DNA from: Candidatus Woesearchaeota archaeon
GTDB taxonomy: Archaea > Nanobdellota > Nanobdellia > Woesearchaeales > GW2011-AR9
Direction of reading: 5' to 3'
Length of the DNA stretch: 8,899 bases
Assembly: GCA_016203215.1 (NCBI GenBank)
Contig: JACQNF010000079.1
Coordinates: 1-8,899, forward strand
The notes under the pieces were generated by a model that worked only from the letters and a program-made list of their open reading frames with translations, was not told where the DNA came from and searched no databases. A program made the position numbers and the translations under genes. How positions within the stretch are numbered: the first letter of the stretch is position 1; every line of letters begins with the position of its first letter. Of this stretch, positions 1 through 5,833 are shown piece by piece.

Positions 1-299
1 AAACATATCAATTTTTTTTCGGCGCGTTGGCAAATCCCAACCGGCTTAACATCATCAATGTCCTGCGGCAAGGTGAAAAAAATGTGAGTGAGATCTGCAC
101 GGCAACAGGTTTTGAGCAGACGATGGTTTCTCATAACTTGAAAGTACTTGAACACCACGGCATGGTCTTTATGAAAAAAGAAGGAAAATATCGTATCTAT
201 CGCGTCAACCATAAGACGATCAAGCCCCTGCTTGAGTTTATCGATGAGCACATGAGCGAGTATTGTTGTAAGATATTGGAAAGTCAAAAGAAAAAGTGA
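1..299 (+). CDS. ArsR-family winged-helix transcriptional regulator, 5' end cut by the window
   Basis: Probable metal-responsive repressor of the adjacent copper-export genes. The reading frame is open to the left edge: codons from position 3 read TYQFFFGALANPNRLNII, which matches the ArsR-family helix usually written as FKALAxPxRLxIL. The TTG at 27 is therefore an internal Leu codon and not the start. The helix-turn-helix follows (SEICTATGFEQTMVSHNL, then KVLEHHGMV), then a beta-wing rich in Lys, Gly and Tyr. The classical ELCVCD metal site of ArsR/CadC is not present. Possible sensing ligands are the Cys in SEIC and the vicinal Cys pair in the C-terminal helix (EYCCKILES). It ends 12 nt before the CopA gene, so the two are probably cotranscribed. 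ArsR membership is clear; copper as the effector is inferred only from the neighbours. Confidence 0.88.
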   Translation, partial: TYQFFFGALANPNRLNIINVLRQGEKNVSEICTATGFEQTMVSHNLKVLEHHGMVFMKKEGKYRIYRVNHKTIKPLLEFIDEHMSEYCCKILESQKKK

Positions 300-301
300 G
301 G
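296..301 (+). promoter_or_regulatory. Shine-Dalgarno-like site of the CopA gene
   Basis: GTGAGG overlaps the stop codon of the ArsR-type gene and ends 10 nt before the ATG at 312. It resembles part of the archaeal GGAGGTGA consensus and suggests translational coupling of regulator and pump. Confidence 0.4.
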
Positions 302-311
302 CCTCTTCATA

Positions 312-2486
312 ATGAAAACGACACTTAAAATTAGCGGCATGCATTGTGCGAGCTGTGTTGCTGTCTTGACGAGAGCACTGCGAAAGGTGAATGGCGTCAG
401 CAATGCCGTTGTCAACTATTCCACTGAAAAAGCAACCGTTGAACATGACGTCTCTCTGGCATCAGAACAGAATCTGATTACTGCAGTGACACAAAAAGGA
501 TATAGCGCCGTGGTCATGAATGATGCTGCGCCAGCACAAGAATCGCATTTGAGAAAAAAAGAGATCAAAGAACTCAAGACAAAAGTGATCATCAGTTCTC
601 TTCTGACGGTCCCTGCCGTCATCGTAGGAATGTTCTTGATGGATCTTCCGTTCCGCCTCTACCTTCTTTGGCTCTTGGTAACGCCAGTTCAATTCTATAT
701 CGGCTGGCCTTTCTATAAAGGAACATGGTCAGCTCTGAAGGAGAAGACCGCGAACATGGATTCGTTGATTGCTATCGGAACGAGTGCAGCATACCTCTAT
801 TCTGCATATGTTGTTCTCTTCGACCCGATGGGCCACCAATATTTCGAAACTTCTGCCGTCTTGATCACGTTTGTTCTCGTGGGAAAATATCTTGAGGCCA
901 TTGCGAAAGGTAAAACCAGCGAGGCCATTTCCACATTGATGAAATTAGGCGCAAAAACAGCTCTCGTTTTGCGTGATGGAAAAGAGATTCAAATACCTAT
1001 CGATGATGTTCAAAAAGGCGATTTGATCATCGTTAAACCTGGCCAAAAAATTCCTGTTGATGGCGTCATTACAGAAGGACATAGTTCTGTGGATGAAAGC
1101 ATGGTTACCGGCGAGAGCATCCCGATAGAAAAGAAAGCAGGCGATGAAGTTGTCGGCTCGACGATGAACAAACACGGAAGCTTCGTGATGAAAGCAACCA
1201 AAGTTGGTGCAGAGACGACGCTCTCGAGAATCGTTAAATTAATCGAGGAAGCGCAAACAAAGAAAGCGCCGATCCAGCGTTTTGCTGACCAGATTTCTGC
1301 GTATTTTGTTCCCGTAGTCATTTTCATCGCGCTCGTTGCATTTACCGTCTGGTTTTCGTTAGCTCATGCTTCCGTCGGTTTTGCCTTGATCGCGGCCGTC
1401 GCAGTTTTGGTCATCGCCTGTCCGTGCGCGTTGGGATTAGCAACTCCGACGGCGATCATGGTCGGGACGGGCAAGGGCGCAAAGCACGGGATCCTGATCA
1501 AGGGCGGCGACGCGTTGGAAACGGCGCATAAGGTGAAATATGTTGTCTTCGACAAAACGGGAACGATCACCAAAGGGAAACCAGAGGTGACTGATATTGT
1601 TCCTGCAGAAGGAAGCACAGGCCACGAGCTTCTGGTAATTGCAGGAAGCATCGAGAAGAAATCGGAACATCCTCTCGCCGAGGCCATCGTCAACAAGACA
1701 GAGCAAGAGAACTGCTCGTTCAAGTCTGTCTCTTCATTTAAAGCGGTGACGGGCAAAGGTGTTGTTGCGGCTATCGGCAAGAAGAAATATTTGGTAGGAA
1801 ATGTCAAGTTGATGGAGGAATACAAAATCCCTCTCTCCTCGTTTAGTCAAAAAATGACCGTCCTTGAAAGCGAAGGCAAGACTGTGATGGTTGTTGCCAG
1901 CGATCGAAAAGTAGTAGGGCTTATCGCCGTTGCGGACGAGATCAAAAGCGATTCTCCTCGAGCGATCCAACTGTTAAAGAAGATGAAGATCGTTCCCTAC
2001 ATGATAACGGGTGACAACGCGCGGACAGCGGCAGCTATCGCTAAGAGGGTAGGAATCGAACATTTTTTTGCTGAAGTCTTGCCGGAAGATAAAGCAAAGT
2101 ACGTCAAGAAATTACAGCAGAAAGGAAAGGTTGCGATGGTCGGAGACGGCATCAATGATGCGCCGGCGCTTGCCCAAGCAGACATTGGCATTGCCATGGG
2201 TTCGGGAACGGATGTAGCGATGGAGACAGGAAACATTGTTTTGATGAAGAATAATCTTTTAGATGTCCCCAAGGCGATCCGCTTGAGCCGCTTGACGATG
2301 TCTAAGATTCGGCAGGGGATGTTTTGGGCGCTCATCTATAATGTCTTAGGGATTCCCATCGCTGCAGGTGCATTCTACCCCATCACAGGAACGCTCTTGA
2401 ACCCTGCAATTGCCGGCGGAGCGATGGCATTAAGTTCAGTCAGTGTCATCGTCAATGCACTCTTGTTGAAAAGAAAAAAATTGTAA
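312..2486 (+). CDS. copA: Cu(I)-translocating P1B-type ATPase CopA
   Basis: Integral membrane pump that uses ATP to expel Cu(I) from the cytosol. The 724-residue length is normal for a one-HMA CopA. Residues 1-70 form a heavy-metal-associated domain with GMHCASC at 9-15. Membrane helices lie around 91-190. The actuator domain has TGES at 266-269. The CPC metal site is at 370-372 in the helix before the phosphorylation domain. DKTGT is at 414-418 with phospho-Asp414, the SEHPL nucleotide-binding motif at 451-455, TGDN at 566-569 and GDGINDAP at 611-618. The last two helices carry YN (676-677) and MxxSS (M705, S708, S709). CPC plus YN plus MxxSS is the P1B-1 copper/silver signature, distinguishing it from Zn/Cd/Pb pumps. 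It follows an ArsR-type gene after 12 nt. No poly-T terminator follows, so read-through into the next unit is possible. Confidence 0.96.
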   Translation: MKTTLKISGMHCASCVAVLTRALRKVNGVSNAVVNYSTEKATVEHDVSLASEQNLITAVTQKGYSAVVMNDAAPAQESHLRKKEIKELKTKVIISSLLTVPAVIVGMFLMDLPFRLYLLWLLVTPVQFYIGWPFYKGTWSALKEKTANMDSLIAIGTSAAYLYSAYVVLFDPMGHQYFETSAVLITFVLVGKYLEAIAKGKTSEAISTLMKLGAKTALVLRDGKEIQIPIDDVQKGDLIIVKPGQKIPVDGVITEGHSSVDESMVTGESIPIEKKAGDEVVGSTMNKHGSFVMKATKVGAETTLSRIVKLIEEAQTKKAPIQRFADQISAYFVPVVIFIALVAFTVWFSLAHASVGFALIAAVAVLVIACPCALGLATPTAIMVGTGKGAKHGILIKGGDALETAHKVKYVVFDKTGTITKGKPEVTDIVPAEGSTGHELLVIAGSIEKKSEHPLAEAIVNKTEQENCSFKSVSSFKAVTGKGVVAAIGKKKYLVGNVKLMEEYKIPLSSFSQKMTVLESEGKTVMVVASDRKVVGLIAVADEIKSDSPRAIQLLKKMKIVPYMITGDNARTAAAIAKRVGIEHFFAEVLPEDKAKYVKKLQQKGKVAMVGDGINDAPALAQADIGIAMGSGTDVAMETGNIVLMKNNLLDVPKAIRLSRLTMSKIRQGMFWALIYNVLGIPIAAGAFYPITGTLLNPAIAGGAMALSSVSVIVNALLLKRKKL

Positions 2487-2497
2487 GATGATGAAAG

Positions 2498-2542
2498 TAG
2501 TACGAGAAAAATAGTACGAGAAATAAAGACGTCGATGTACGA
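2498..2542 (+). promoter_or_regulatory. Direct repeats, candidate operator of the second copper operon
   Basis: The 12-mer TAGTACGAGAAA occurs twice, at 2498-2509 and 2512-2523, with a 14-nt period. The core GTACGA recurs a third time at 2537-2542. The cluster lies just upstream of the TATA box at 2555. An array of identical sites in an otherwise short gap between metal genes suggests binding of a regulator, possibly the ArsR-type protein at the left edge. No known consensus was matched, so this is an inference. Confidence 0.45.
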
Positions 2543-2554
2543 TGCCACCAGAAG

Positions 2555-2563
2555 TTATAAATA
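2555..2563 (+). promoter_or_regulatory. Archaeal TATA box of the second copper operon
   Basis: TTATAAATA, preceded by the purine-rich AGAAG, is a good archaeal TATA element. Transcription would start about 25 nt from its centre, near 2583-2586. It lies in the 95-nt gap after copA and would drive the four downstream copper-related genes. Confidence 0.7.
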
Positions 2564-2614
2564 GGGTTGAATCAAAAATAAATGAGGGAAATAATTAGCT
2601 GTTTCAATCAGAAA

Positions 2615-2776
2615 ATGGTAAAAACAGAACAGTATCAAGGACGCCGCATTTTCGTCTGTGAATCATGTCAGTTTGGCTATGCAGAACGGATACTCGCAGA
2701 AAAATGTGAACACTATTGTGGCGCGAACCGTAGCTGTTCTCTGGAGATCACAAAACATGCGCTGAAGCGTGGTTAA
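2615..2776 (+). CDS. Small Cys-rich putative metal-binding protein
   Basis: A 53-residue cytosolic protein with CESC (C15, C18), then AEKCEHYC (C31, C35), C41 and a C-terminal SLEITKHA. Small archaeal and bacterial proteins with the pattern CxxC, then AEKCExxC, then SCxLEITKHA are familiar as uncharacterised proteins near metal-transport genes. The Cys spacing suggests a zinc-ribbon-like or Cu-binding fold. An in-frame ATG at 2582 would add 11 residues, but that extension has no conserved feature and the predicted transcript start falls at or just after it. Neither ATG has a clear Shine-Dalgarno site. It is the first gene after the TATA box at 2555 and ends 24 nt before the next ATG. Its exact role is unknown. 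Confidence 0.75.
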   Translation: MVKTEQYQGRRIFVCESCQFGYAERILAEKCEHYCGANRSCSLEITKHALKRG

Positions 2777-2787
2777 ACAGAAGAAAA

Positions 2788-2795
2788 GGATGTGA
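2788..2795 (+). promoter_or_regulatory. Ribosome binding site that decides the start of the fusion gene
   Basis: GGATGTGA differs at one base from GGAGGTGA and ends 5 nt before the ATG at 2801. The GTG at 2792 lies inside it, so ATG 2801 is the likelier start. Confidence 0.55.
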
Positions 2796-2800
2796 ACATC

Positions 2801-4189
2801 ATGAAAAGAACATTTAAAGTGAAGGGAATGACCTGTTCCAGCTGCGAAGTCATACTCGAACGAAGTCTGCGGAAGGTTCCTGGTGTCGAAAAAGTGACCG
2901 TCAGCAGGGCAAAGGAAGAAGCTCGTGTTGAGTGTGCAGATAGTGTTGCAGTTGCTGATTTGCAGACAGCAGTTGCTGAAAAAGGATATGCTCTTTCTCT
3001 CTCTGATGTAACTCCTGAAAAATCTCGTCATTCTTTCCTTGATTCTTTTATTCTTCGGGATAAGAATCGCTTCTCTGAGATCGGATCGGTCATCATGATC
3101 TTATTTGCAGCGTACATCGTGCTGAATCAATTTGATCTTCTGCCCCAGAACATTGGAGTCTCAGAGACGATGAGTTACGGGTTTATCTTTGTGATTGGAT
3201 TGGTTGCCGCGGCATCGACGTGCATGGCCGTTGCCGGCGGGCTGCTCCTTGCGGTTGCCACAAAATATAACGAGCGATATCCTCATCTCAACAAATGGCA
3301 GAAGCTGAAGCCGCATCTTTATTTCAATGGGGGAAGAATCGTGGGGTATACGCTTCTTGGTGGAGCGATCGGCGCTCTCGGTTCAGTTCTTACGATCTCT
3401 CCTGCCGTGACTGGATTCTTGACGATTGCCGCAGGCGTACTGATGATCCTGATGGGGTTGCAGATGCTCCACGTGTTCCCGTGGTTGACGAAGATCCAGG
3501 TCAAGATGCCAAAGGCAATTGCCCACAAGATGTACGACGTTGGCCAGAATGAAAGACTTCCTAAGAAAAGCACCTCTTTTCTGTTCGGGGCGGCAACTTT
3601 CTTCTTGCCGTGCGGGTTTACTCAGGCATTACAGCTCTACGTGTTAGGAAAAGGCGACTTCATCATCGGCGCACTGACGATGCTCGCATTTTCGTTAGGA
3701 ACATCTCCGGGATTACTTTCTGTCGGCGCGATCTCCAGTTTTTCTAAAGGAAAATTTCAGCGTTACTTTTCGACTTTTTCGGCGGTGTTGATCATCATCC
3801 TGGGCGTCTACAACATCCCCAGCGGGATGACTTTGACGGGTGCAAGCATCGCGTTCTTTGATGACGGGGCAGATAGAAATAATGTTGGAGGAATGAATGA
3901 CATCAAGCTCGTGGATGGAAAACAAATAGTGGAGATGGCAGTTACCGGTCTTGATTACGCTCCCGCAGACTTCACGCTTCGGCAAGGGGTGCCTGTTGAA
4001 TGGCGTATTGATGGGACAAAGGCCCAAGGCTGTGCGCAGATCATTTCCGTTCCAAAGCTAGGCATCCGTGAGTCTCTCCCCCGAGATAAAATTAAAGTGA
4101 TCACGTTTACTCCTGAGAGCGCCGGCACGATCAAGTTTAGCTGCGGCATGGGTATGGCGGGGCCAGGAACGTTTACAGTCAAACCATGA
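2801..4189 (+). CDS. HMA / TauE-SafE (UreH-like) membrane / cupredoxin-like fusion protein
   Basis: A 462-residue three-part membrane protein, probably for copper trafficking. Residues 1-70 are a heavy-metal-associated domain with GMTCSSC (C12, C15). Residues about 93-345 form a polytopic domain of the LysE/DsbD-like superfamily (COG2836, UreH/SafE type). It has helices near 95-110, 126-155, 178-225, 258-310 and 322-338, and a conserved FLPCGFTQALQLY. Residues about 365-462 form a beta-rich cupredoxin-like domain. Its likely ligands are C411 (QGCAQ) and C448, M450 and M452 (CGMGM), preceded by the typical FTPESAGTIKF stretch. The HMA domain should be cytosolic and the cupredoxin outside, so copper could pass across the membrane. 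Whether the middle domain moves metal or thiol reducing power is not known. The gene shares ATGA with the next gene. The domain order fits a known but uncharacterised fusion family. Confidence 0.88.
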   Translation: MKRTFKVKGMTCSSCEVILERSLRKVPGVEKVTVSRAKEEARVECADSVAVADLQTAVAEKGYALSLSDVTPEKSRHSFLDSFILRDKNRFSEIGSVIMILFAAYIVLNQFDLLPQNIGVSETMSYGFIFVIGLVAAASTCMAVAGGLLLAVATKYNERYPHLNKWQKLKPHLYFNGGRIVGYTLLGGAIGALGSVLTISPAVTGFLTIAAGVLMILMGLQMLHVFPWLTKIQVKMPKAIAHKMYDVGQNERLPKKSTSFLFGAATFFLPCGFTQALQLYVLGKGDFIIGALTMLAFSLGTSPGLLSVGAISSFSKGKFQRYFSTFSAVLIIILGVYNIPSGMTLTGASIAFFDDGADRNNVGGMNDIKLVDGKQIVEMAVTGLDYAPADFTLRQGVPVEWRIDGTKAQGCAQIISVPKLGIRESLPRDKIKVITFTPESAGTIKFSCGMGMAGPGTFTVKP

Positions 4190-4725
4190 AGCGGAATAAA
4201 ATGATCATTATTGTACTACTCTGCGTATTTATTCTCTTTACGTGGCTGTCTCTGCGTGATCCGAATGAAGATGGTGAAAGACAAGTAGTTGGTGGCGATG
4301 TAATCCCTATGGGGACAACCCATTGGCATCCCAAATTGACAATAAAAATCGATGGCGAGATTATTCCTATTCCTCCCGATATCGGTTCGGGAACGGGACG
4401 TATCATCGATACGCATTTGAGCGGGATGAATATGTCACCAACGCACACGCATGAAGATGACGGGACGATTCATCTCGAAAATCTGGATCCTTCCCAGAAG
4501 CCTGAAACGCTTACGCTCGGCTACTTCTTCTACGTCTGGGATAAGCCGTTCAGCTCGATGTGTATTTTTGAATACTGCACGACAGAGGGGATTCTCCGGA
4601 TGTACGTGAATGGCCAACGTAACGAAGAATATGGCCAGTACATAATGCGGGACGGCGATGATATCGTCATCGAATATATATCTACGAAGGAGGATACAAA
4701 TGAAGACGACGGAATTAACAGTTAA
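4186..4725 (+). CDS. Membrane-anchored extracytoplasmic His/Met-rich putative copper-binding protein
   Basis: A 179-residue protein. Residues 1-4 are basic and residues 5-22 are one hydrophobic helix, so it is a signal anchor with the rest outside. No signal-peptidase site or lipobox Cys is convincing. The outer domain contains THWHPKLTIKIDGE (H46, H48), PIPPDIG at 61-67, then H77, M81, M83, THTH (H87, H89), DDGTIHLE (H96) and LGYFFYVWDKPF. A Cys pair, C126 and C131, follows. The pattern HxHxxLxIxIxG, then HTHxxxGxIHxE, then LGxFFxVW recurs in exported archaeal proteins of unknown function. The clustered His and Met residues suggest Cu or Zn binding. Its ATG overlaps the stop codon of the fusion gene (ATGA), which couples their translation. 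The copper role rests on the neighbours and ligand clusters. Confidence 0.83.
   Translation: MKRNKMIIIVLLCVFILFTWLSLRDPNEDGERQVVGGDVIPMGTTHWHPKLTIKIDGEIIPIPPDIGSGTGRIIDTHLSGMNMSPTHTHEDDGTIHLENLDPSQKPETLTLGYFFYVWDKPFSSMCIFEYCTTEGILRMYVNGQRNEEYGQYIMRDGDDIVIEYISTKEDTNEDDGINS
4687..4695 (+). promoter_or_regulatory. Strong Shine-Dalgarno inside the preceding gene
   Basis: AAGGAGGAT lies 4 nt before the ATG at 4700 and within the coding end of the His-rich protein gene. It fixes the chaperone start at 4700; the in-frame ATG at 4658 has no comparable site. Confidence 0.75.
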
Positions 4726-4906
4726 AGGATTTCACTGCCAATCCTGTGAGATGCTTGTAAAAGATATTGCGAGCGATTTCCCTGAGATTACGTCTTGCAC
4801 CGTAAATCTAAAAGCTGGAAAAGTTGTGATTGTGCATAAAGAGGGGTTTGATGTTGCACGGCTCAAGACGGAAATTGAGAATGCGGGAGACTACAAAGTT
4901 TGTTGA
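4700..4906 (+). CDS. CopZ-like HMA-domain metallochaperone
   Basis: A 68-residue soluble protein made of one heavy-metal-associated domain, the usual length for CopZ/Atx1-type copper chaperones. The metal loop is GFHCQSC, with C13 and C16; the usual Met of GMxCxxC is replaced by Phe. Further Cys residues are C33 and the C-terminal C68. It probably binds Cu(I) in the cytosol and hands it to CopA or to the HMA domain of the fusion protein. The start at 4700 is set by AAGGAGGAT four bases upstream and gives the normal N-terminus MKTTELTVKG. The gene overlaps the upstream gene by 26 bp in another frame and is the last gene of the copper operon, followed by T-rich sequence. Confidence 0.9.
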   Translation: MKTTELTVKGFHCQSCEMLVKDIASDFPEITSCTVNLKAGKVVIVHKEGFDVARLKTEIENAGDYKVC

Positions 4907-4913
4907 GATTGAC

Positions 4914-4947
4914 TTTTTCAATATTTTCTACTACGTCCTTCTTTCCA
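4914..4947 (+). terminator. T-rich terminator of the copper operon
   Basis: Runs TTTTT (4914-4918) and TTTT (4924-4927), followed by pyrimidine-rich sequence, come directly after the chaperone stop. Archaeal termination needs only such T tracts. The next promoter begins immediately after. Confidence 0.5.
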
Positions 4948-4952
4948 AAACA

Positions 4953-4961
4953 TTTTTATAA
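4953..4961 (+). promoter_or_regulatory. TATA box of the tRNA(CAT) gene
   Basis: TTTTTATAA preceded by AAAACA (BRE-like) is centred near 4957. About 27 nt downstream is 4984, three bases before the mature 5' end of the tRNA. Confidence 0.75.
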
Positions 4962-5006
4962 CTGCCGTCTTCTTGTGAGAAATAGTGGCAGCATAGCTTA
5001 ACCTGG

Positions 5007-5031
5007 CGGCAGTCAATTTCCTGCCGGGGAA
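5007..5031 (+). other. D-loop intron of tRNA(CAT), 25 nt
   Basis: Lies between G19 and position 20. The internal hairpin GGCAG (5008-5012) pairs with CTGCC (5021-5025). The bulges would be GG|C (5005-5007) and AA|T (5030-5032). The central helix is ACCT (5001-5004) against GGGG (5026-5029), with two C-G pairs, one T-G and one A-G mismatch, so this BHB is relaxed. Removal restores AACCTGGTTA, a standard archaeal D-loop. Confidence 0.78.
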
Positions 5032-5050
5032 TTATAGCGCGACGCTCATA

Positions 5051-5095
5051 AGTCAATGAGCTATGAGGCGAAAGCCGATGACTACACTCTGGGTT
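5051..5095 (+). other. Anticodon-loop intron (37/38) of tRNA(CAT), 45 nt
   Basis: At the canonical archaeal position. The outer helix is the anticodon stem. The central helix CTCA (5045-5048) pairs with TGGG (5090-5093), including one G-T pair. The bulges are TA|A (5049-5051) and TT|A (5094-5096). Inside, AGTCA (5051-5055) can pair with TGACT (5079-5083), and GGC-GAAA-GCC (5067-5076) forms a GNRA-capped hairpin. Confidence 0.9.
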
Positions 5096-5111
5096 ACGTC
5101 GAGGTTCCGAG

Positions 5112-5131
5112 AAACCTTTTTGGTTCGGGAA
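5112..5131 (+). other. T-arm intron (53/54) of tRNA(CAT), 20 nt
   Basis: Separates T-stem CCGAG from TTCAAAT. The central helix TCCG (5106-5109) pairs with CGGG (5126-5129), including one T-G pair. The bulges are AG|A (5110-5112) and AA|T (5130-5132). The inner hairpin is AACC-TTTTT-GGTT. Without its removal the T-stem cannot form. Confidence 0.85.
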
Positions 5132-5153
5132 TTCAAATCTCGGTGCTGCCACT

Positions 5154-5159
5154 CTTTTT
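5154..5159 (+). terminator. T-run after tRNA(CAT)
   Basis: CTTTTT starts 3 nt after the mature tRNA 3' end. It would end a short transcript, but the next coding start is only 6 nt further and no other promoter is obvious, so some read-through is likely. Confidence 0.5.
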
Positions 5160-5164
5160 AAACG

Positions 5165-5677
5165 ATGATCACGCTCTATCATTATCTCTCAGACAAAAAA
5201 CTTCAACGTCTGCAGGAATGTCATTCTCTTCATCCCACTGCTCCATTTAACGCCGATGTCCCTGAAGAACAATGGTCTGTCTACGCTGCCCGGTTTCCAT
5301 TCCCCGTCTCACCATTGAATACGTTTTGTTTTTTAGAACGAAATCCACCGTCGTGGCATGGCGCGGGATTGTTTCAGCTGTTGATGGAGGAATACGCCGG
5401 TGGCGAACACTTGTTGCAATTAAATATCTATGACGACCCTGACAAGCCTATCCTCGTCCGAGACCATTATTTTCATAGCCCATGTTCATATGGTTTTTCT
5501 CCAGACGAATGGAAAAAAAGACCGGTGCGCAGCTCGCGTCCTGACTTAAAAGAGCAATGGTATGACTCAGCAATCCTTTTAGCTCAGTACCCAAATAATT
5601 ATGTCTGCCCCGAGATCCTTGTTCCTTTTCCTATCTCTGAGCAGCAGACACGCGTCATTTGGTCGCGAAATATTTAA
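5165..5677 (+). CDS. Unrecognised 170-aa protein between two tRNA genes, possible ADP-ribosyltransferase-like fold
   Basis: I do not recognise the family with confidence. The soluble 170-residue product has no signal peptide or membrane helix. It begins MITLYHYLSDKKLQRL, resembling the first strand and helix of H-Y-E class ADP-ribosyltransferase folds, where the His binds NAD. It ends CPEILVPFPISEQQTRVIW, resembling the last strand with an acidic residue seen in DarT-like and related folds. The middle contains an aromatic segment (FCFLERNPPSWHGAGLFQ) and several Cys residues. The fold is weak inference from these ends. The start at 5165 gives a natural N-terminus but has no ribosome binding site. 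It lies 13 nt after the tRNA(CAT) 3' end, and the tRNA-Ser TATA box overlaps its stop codon, so it may be cotranscribed with the upstream tRNA. Confidence 0.75.
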   Translation: MITLYHYLSDKKLQRLQECHSLHPTAPFNADVPEEQWSVYAARFPFPVSPLNTFCFLERNPPSWHGAGLFQLLMEEYAGGEHLLQLNIYDDPDKPILVRDHYFHSPCSYGFSPDEWKKRPVRSSRPDLKEQWYDSAILLAQYPNNYVCPEILVPFPISEQQTRVIWSRNI

Positions 5678-5680
5678 ATA
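5664..5680 (+). promoter_or_regulatory. BRE and TATA box of tRNA-Ser
   Basis: CGCGAAA (5664-5670) directly precedes TATTTAAATA (5671-5680), a near-ideal archaeal BRE/TATA pair. The expected start near 5702 is 6 nt before the tRNA. The element includes the stop codon of the 170-aa gene. Confidence 0.8.
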
Positions 5681-5745
5681 AGAAGCTCATCGCTCTTTTT
5701 CTCTTACGCCAACGTCGCATAATCCGGTAGTGCGCAAGCCTGGAA

Positions 5746-5766
5746 CTGTTCCAGCAACTATCTGAG
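5746..5766 (+). other. Anticodon-loop intron (37/38) of tRNA-Ser, 21 nt
   Basis: Removal joins CTGGAA to A and closes the CAAGC/GCTTG anticodon stem. The central helix CTGG (5740-5743) faces TCTG (5761-5764) with one T-T mismatch and one G-T pair. The bulges are AA|C and AG|A, so the motif is relaxed. The inner helix is weak (GTT with AAC). CTGGAA can also pair with TTCCAG (5749-5754), a competing fold. Confidence 0.82.
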
Positions 5767-5797
5767 AGCTTGTCCCGTCAGGGATTCCCGGTTCAAA

Positions 5798-5833
5798 TGA
5801 GAAACGGTGGTCATCACCTCCGTTTTCTGAATG
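5798..5833 (+). other. T-loop intron (59/60) of tRNA-Ser, 36 nt
   Basis: A complete BHB. The outer helix is the T-stem CCCGG/CCGGG. The central helix TTCA (5792-5795) pairs fully with TGAA (5828-5831). The bulges are AA|T (5796-5798) and TG|T (5832-5834). A long inner hairpin holds AAACGG (5802-5807) with CCGTTT (5820-5825). Excision restores TTCAAAT. Confidence 0.9.

Larger units (their letters stand above)
4987..5151 (+). tRNA. tRNA with anticodon CAT (elongator Met, or Ile2), three introns
   Basis: The 165-nt gene folds into a complete 75-nt class I tRNA once 5007-5031, 5051-5095 and 5112-5131 are removed. Acceptor stem: GGCAGCA (4987-4993) with TGCTGCC (5144-5150), discriminator A5151, no encoded CCA. 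D-arm: GCTT and TAGC around AACCTGG|TTA, with A14, G18, G19 and A21 present and one T-T mismatch. Anticodon arm: CGACG (5040-5044) with CGTCG (5097-5101), loop CTCATA|A, anticodon CAT. Variable loop AGGTT. T-arm: CCGAG|TTCAAAT|CTCGG, all five pairs including G53-C61. It is not the initiator, since the three G-C pairs in the anticodon stem and A1-U72 are absent. Elongator Met and the CAT-anticodon Ile2 tRNA cannot be told apart here. Leader AGT and trailer, ending CACT, extend the acceptor helix. Confidence 0.9.

Noticed and set aside
27..29. TTG as the start codon of the ArsR-type gene
   Set aside because: Upstream in-frame codons encode the conserved beginning of the DNA-binding domain, so the gene starts before the window.
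5122..5143. Uninterrupted T-arm CGGGA-ATTCAAA-TCTCG in tRNA(CAT)
   Set aside because: It shifts the invariant TTC out of position and leaves the acceptor stem and discriminator misaligned; the intron model gives five perfect pairs and a standard loop.
4987..5151. Initiator tRNA-Met
   Set aside because: The anticodon stem is CGACG/CGTCG without the three consecutive G-C pairs next to the loop, and the first pair is G-C rather than A-T.
5056..5250. 64-codon open frame on the plus strand
   Set aside because: It lies across the 3' half of the tRNA(CAT) gene and the start of the 170-aa gene in another frame, with no protein-like features.
5746..5756. Short 11-nt intron based on the CTGGAA/TTCCAG hairpin in tRNA-Ser
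   Set aside because: Cutting there leaves no 3' strand for the anticodon stem; only removal of 5746-5766 brings GCTTG into place.
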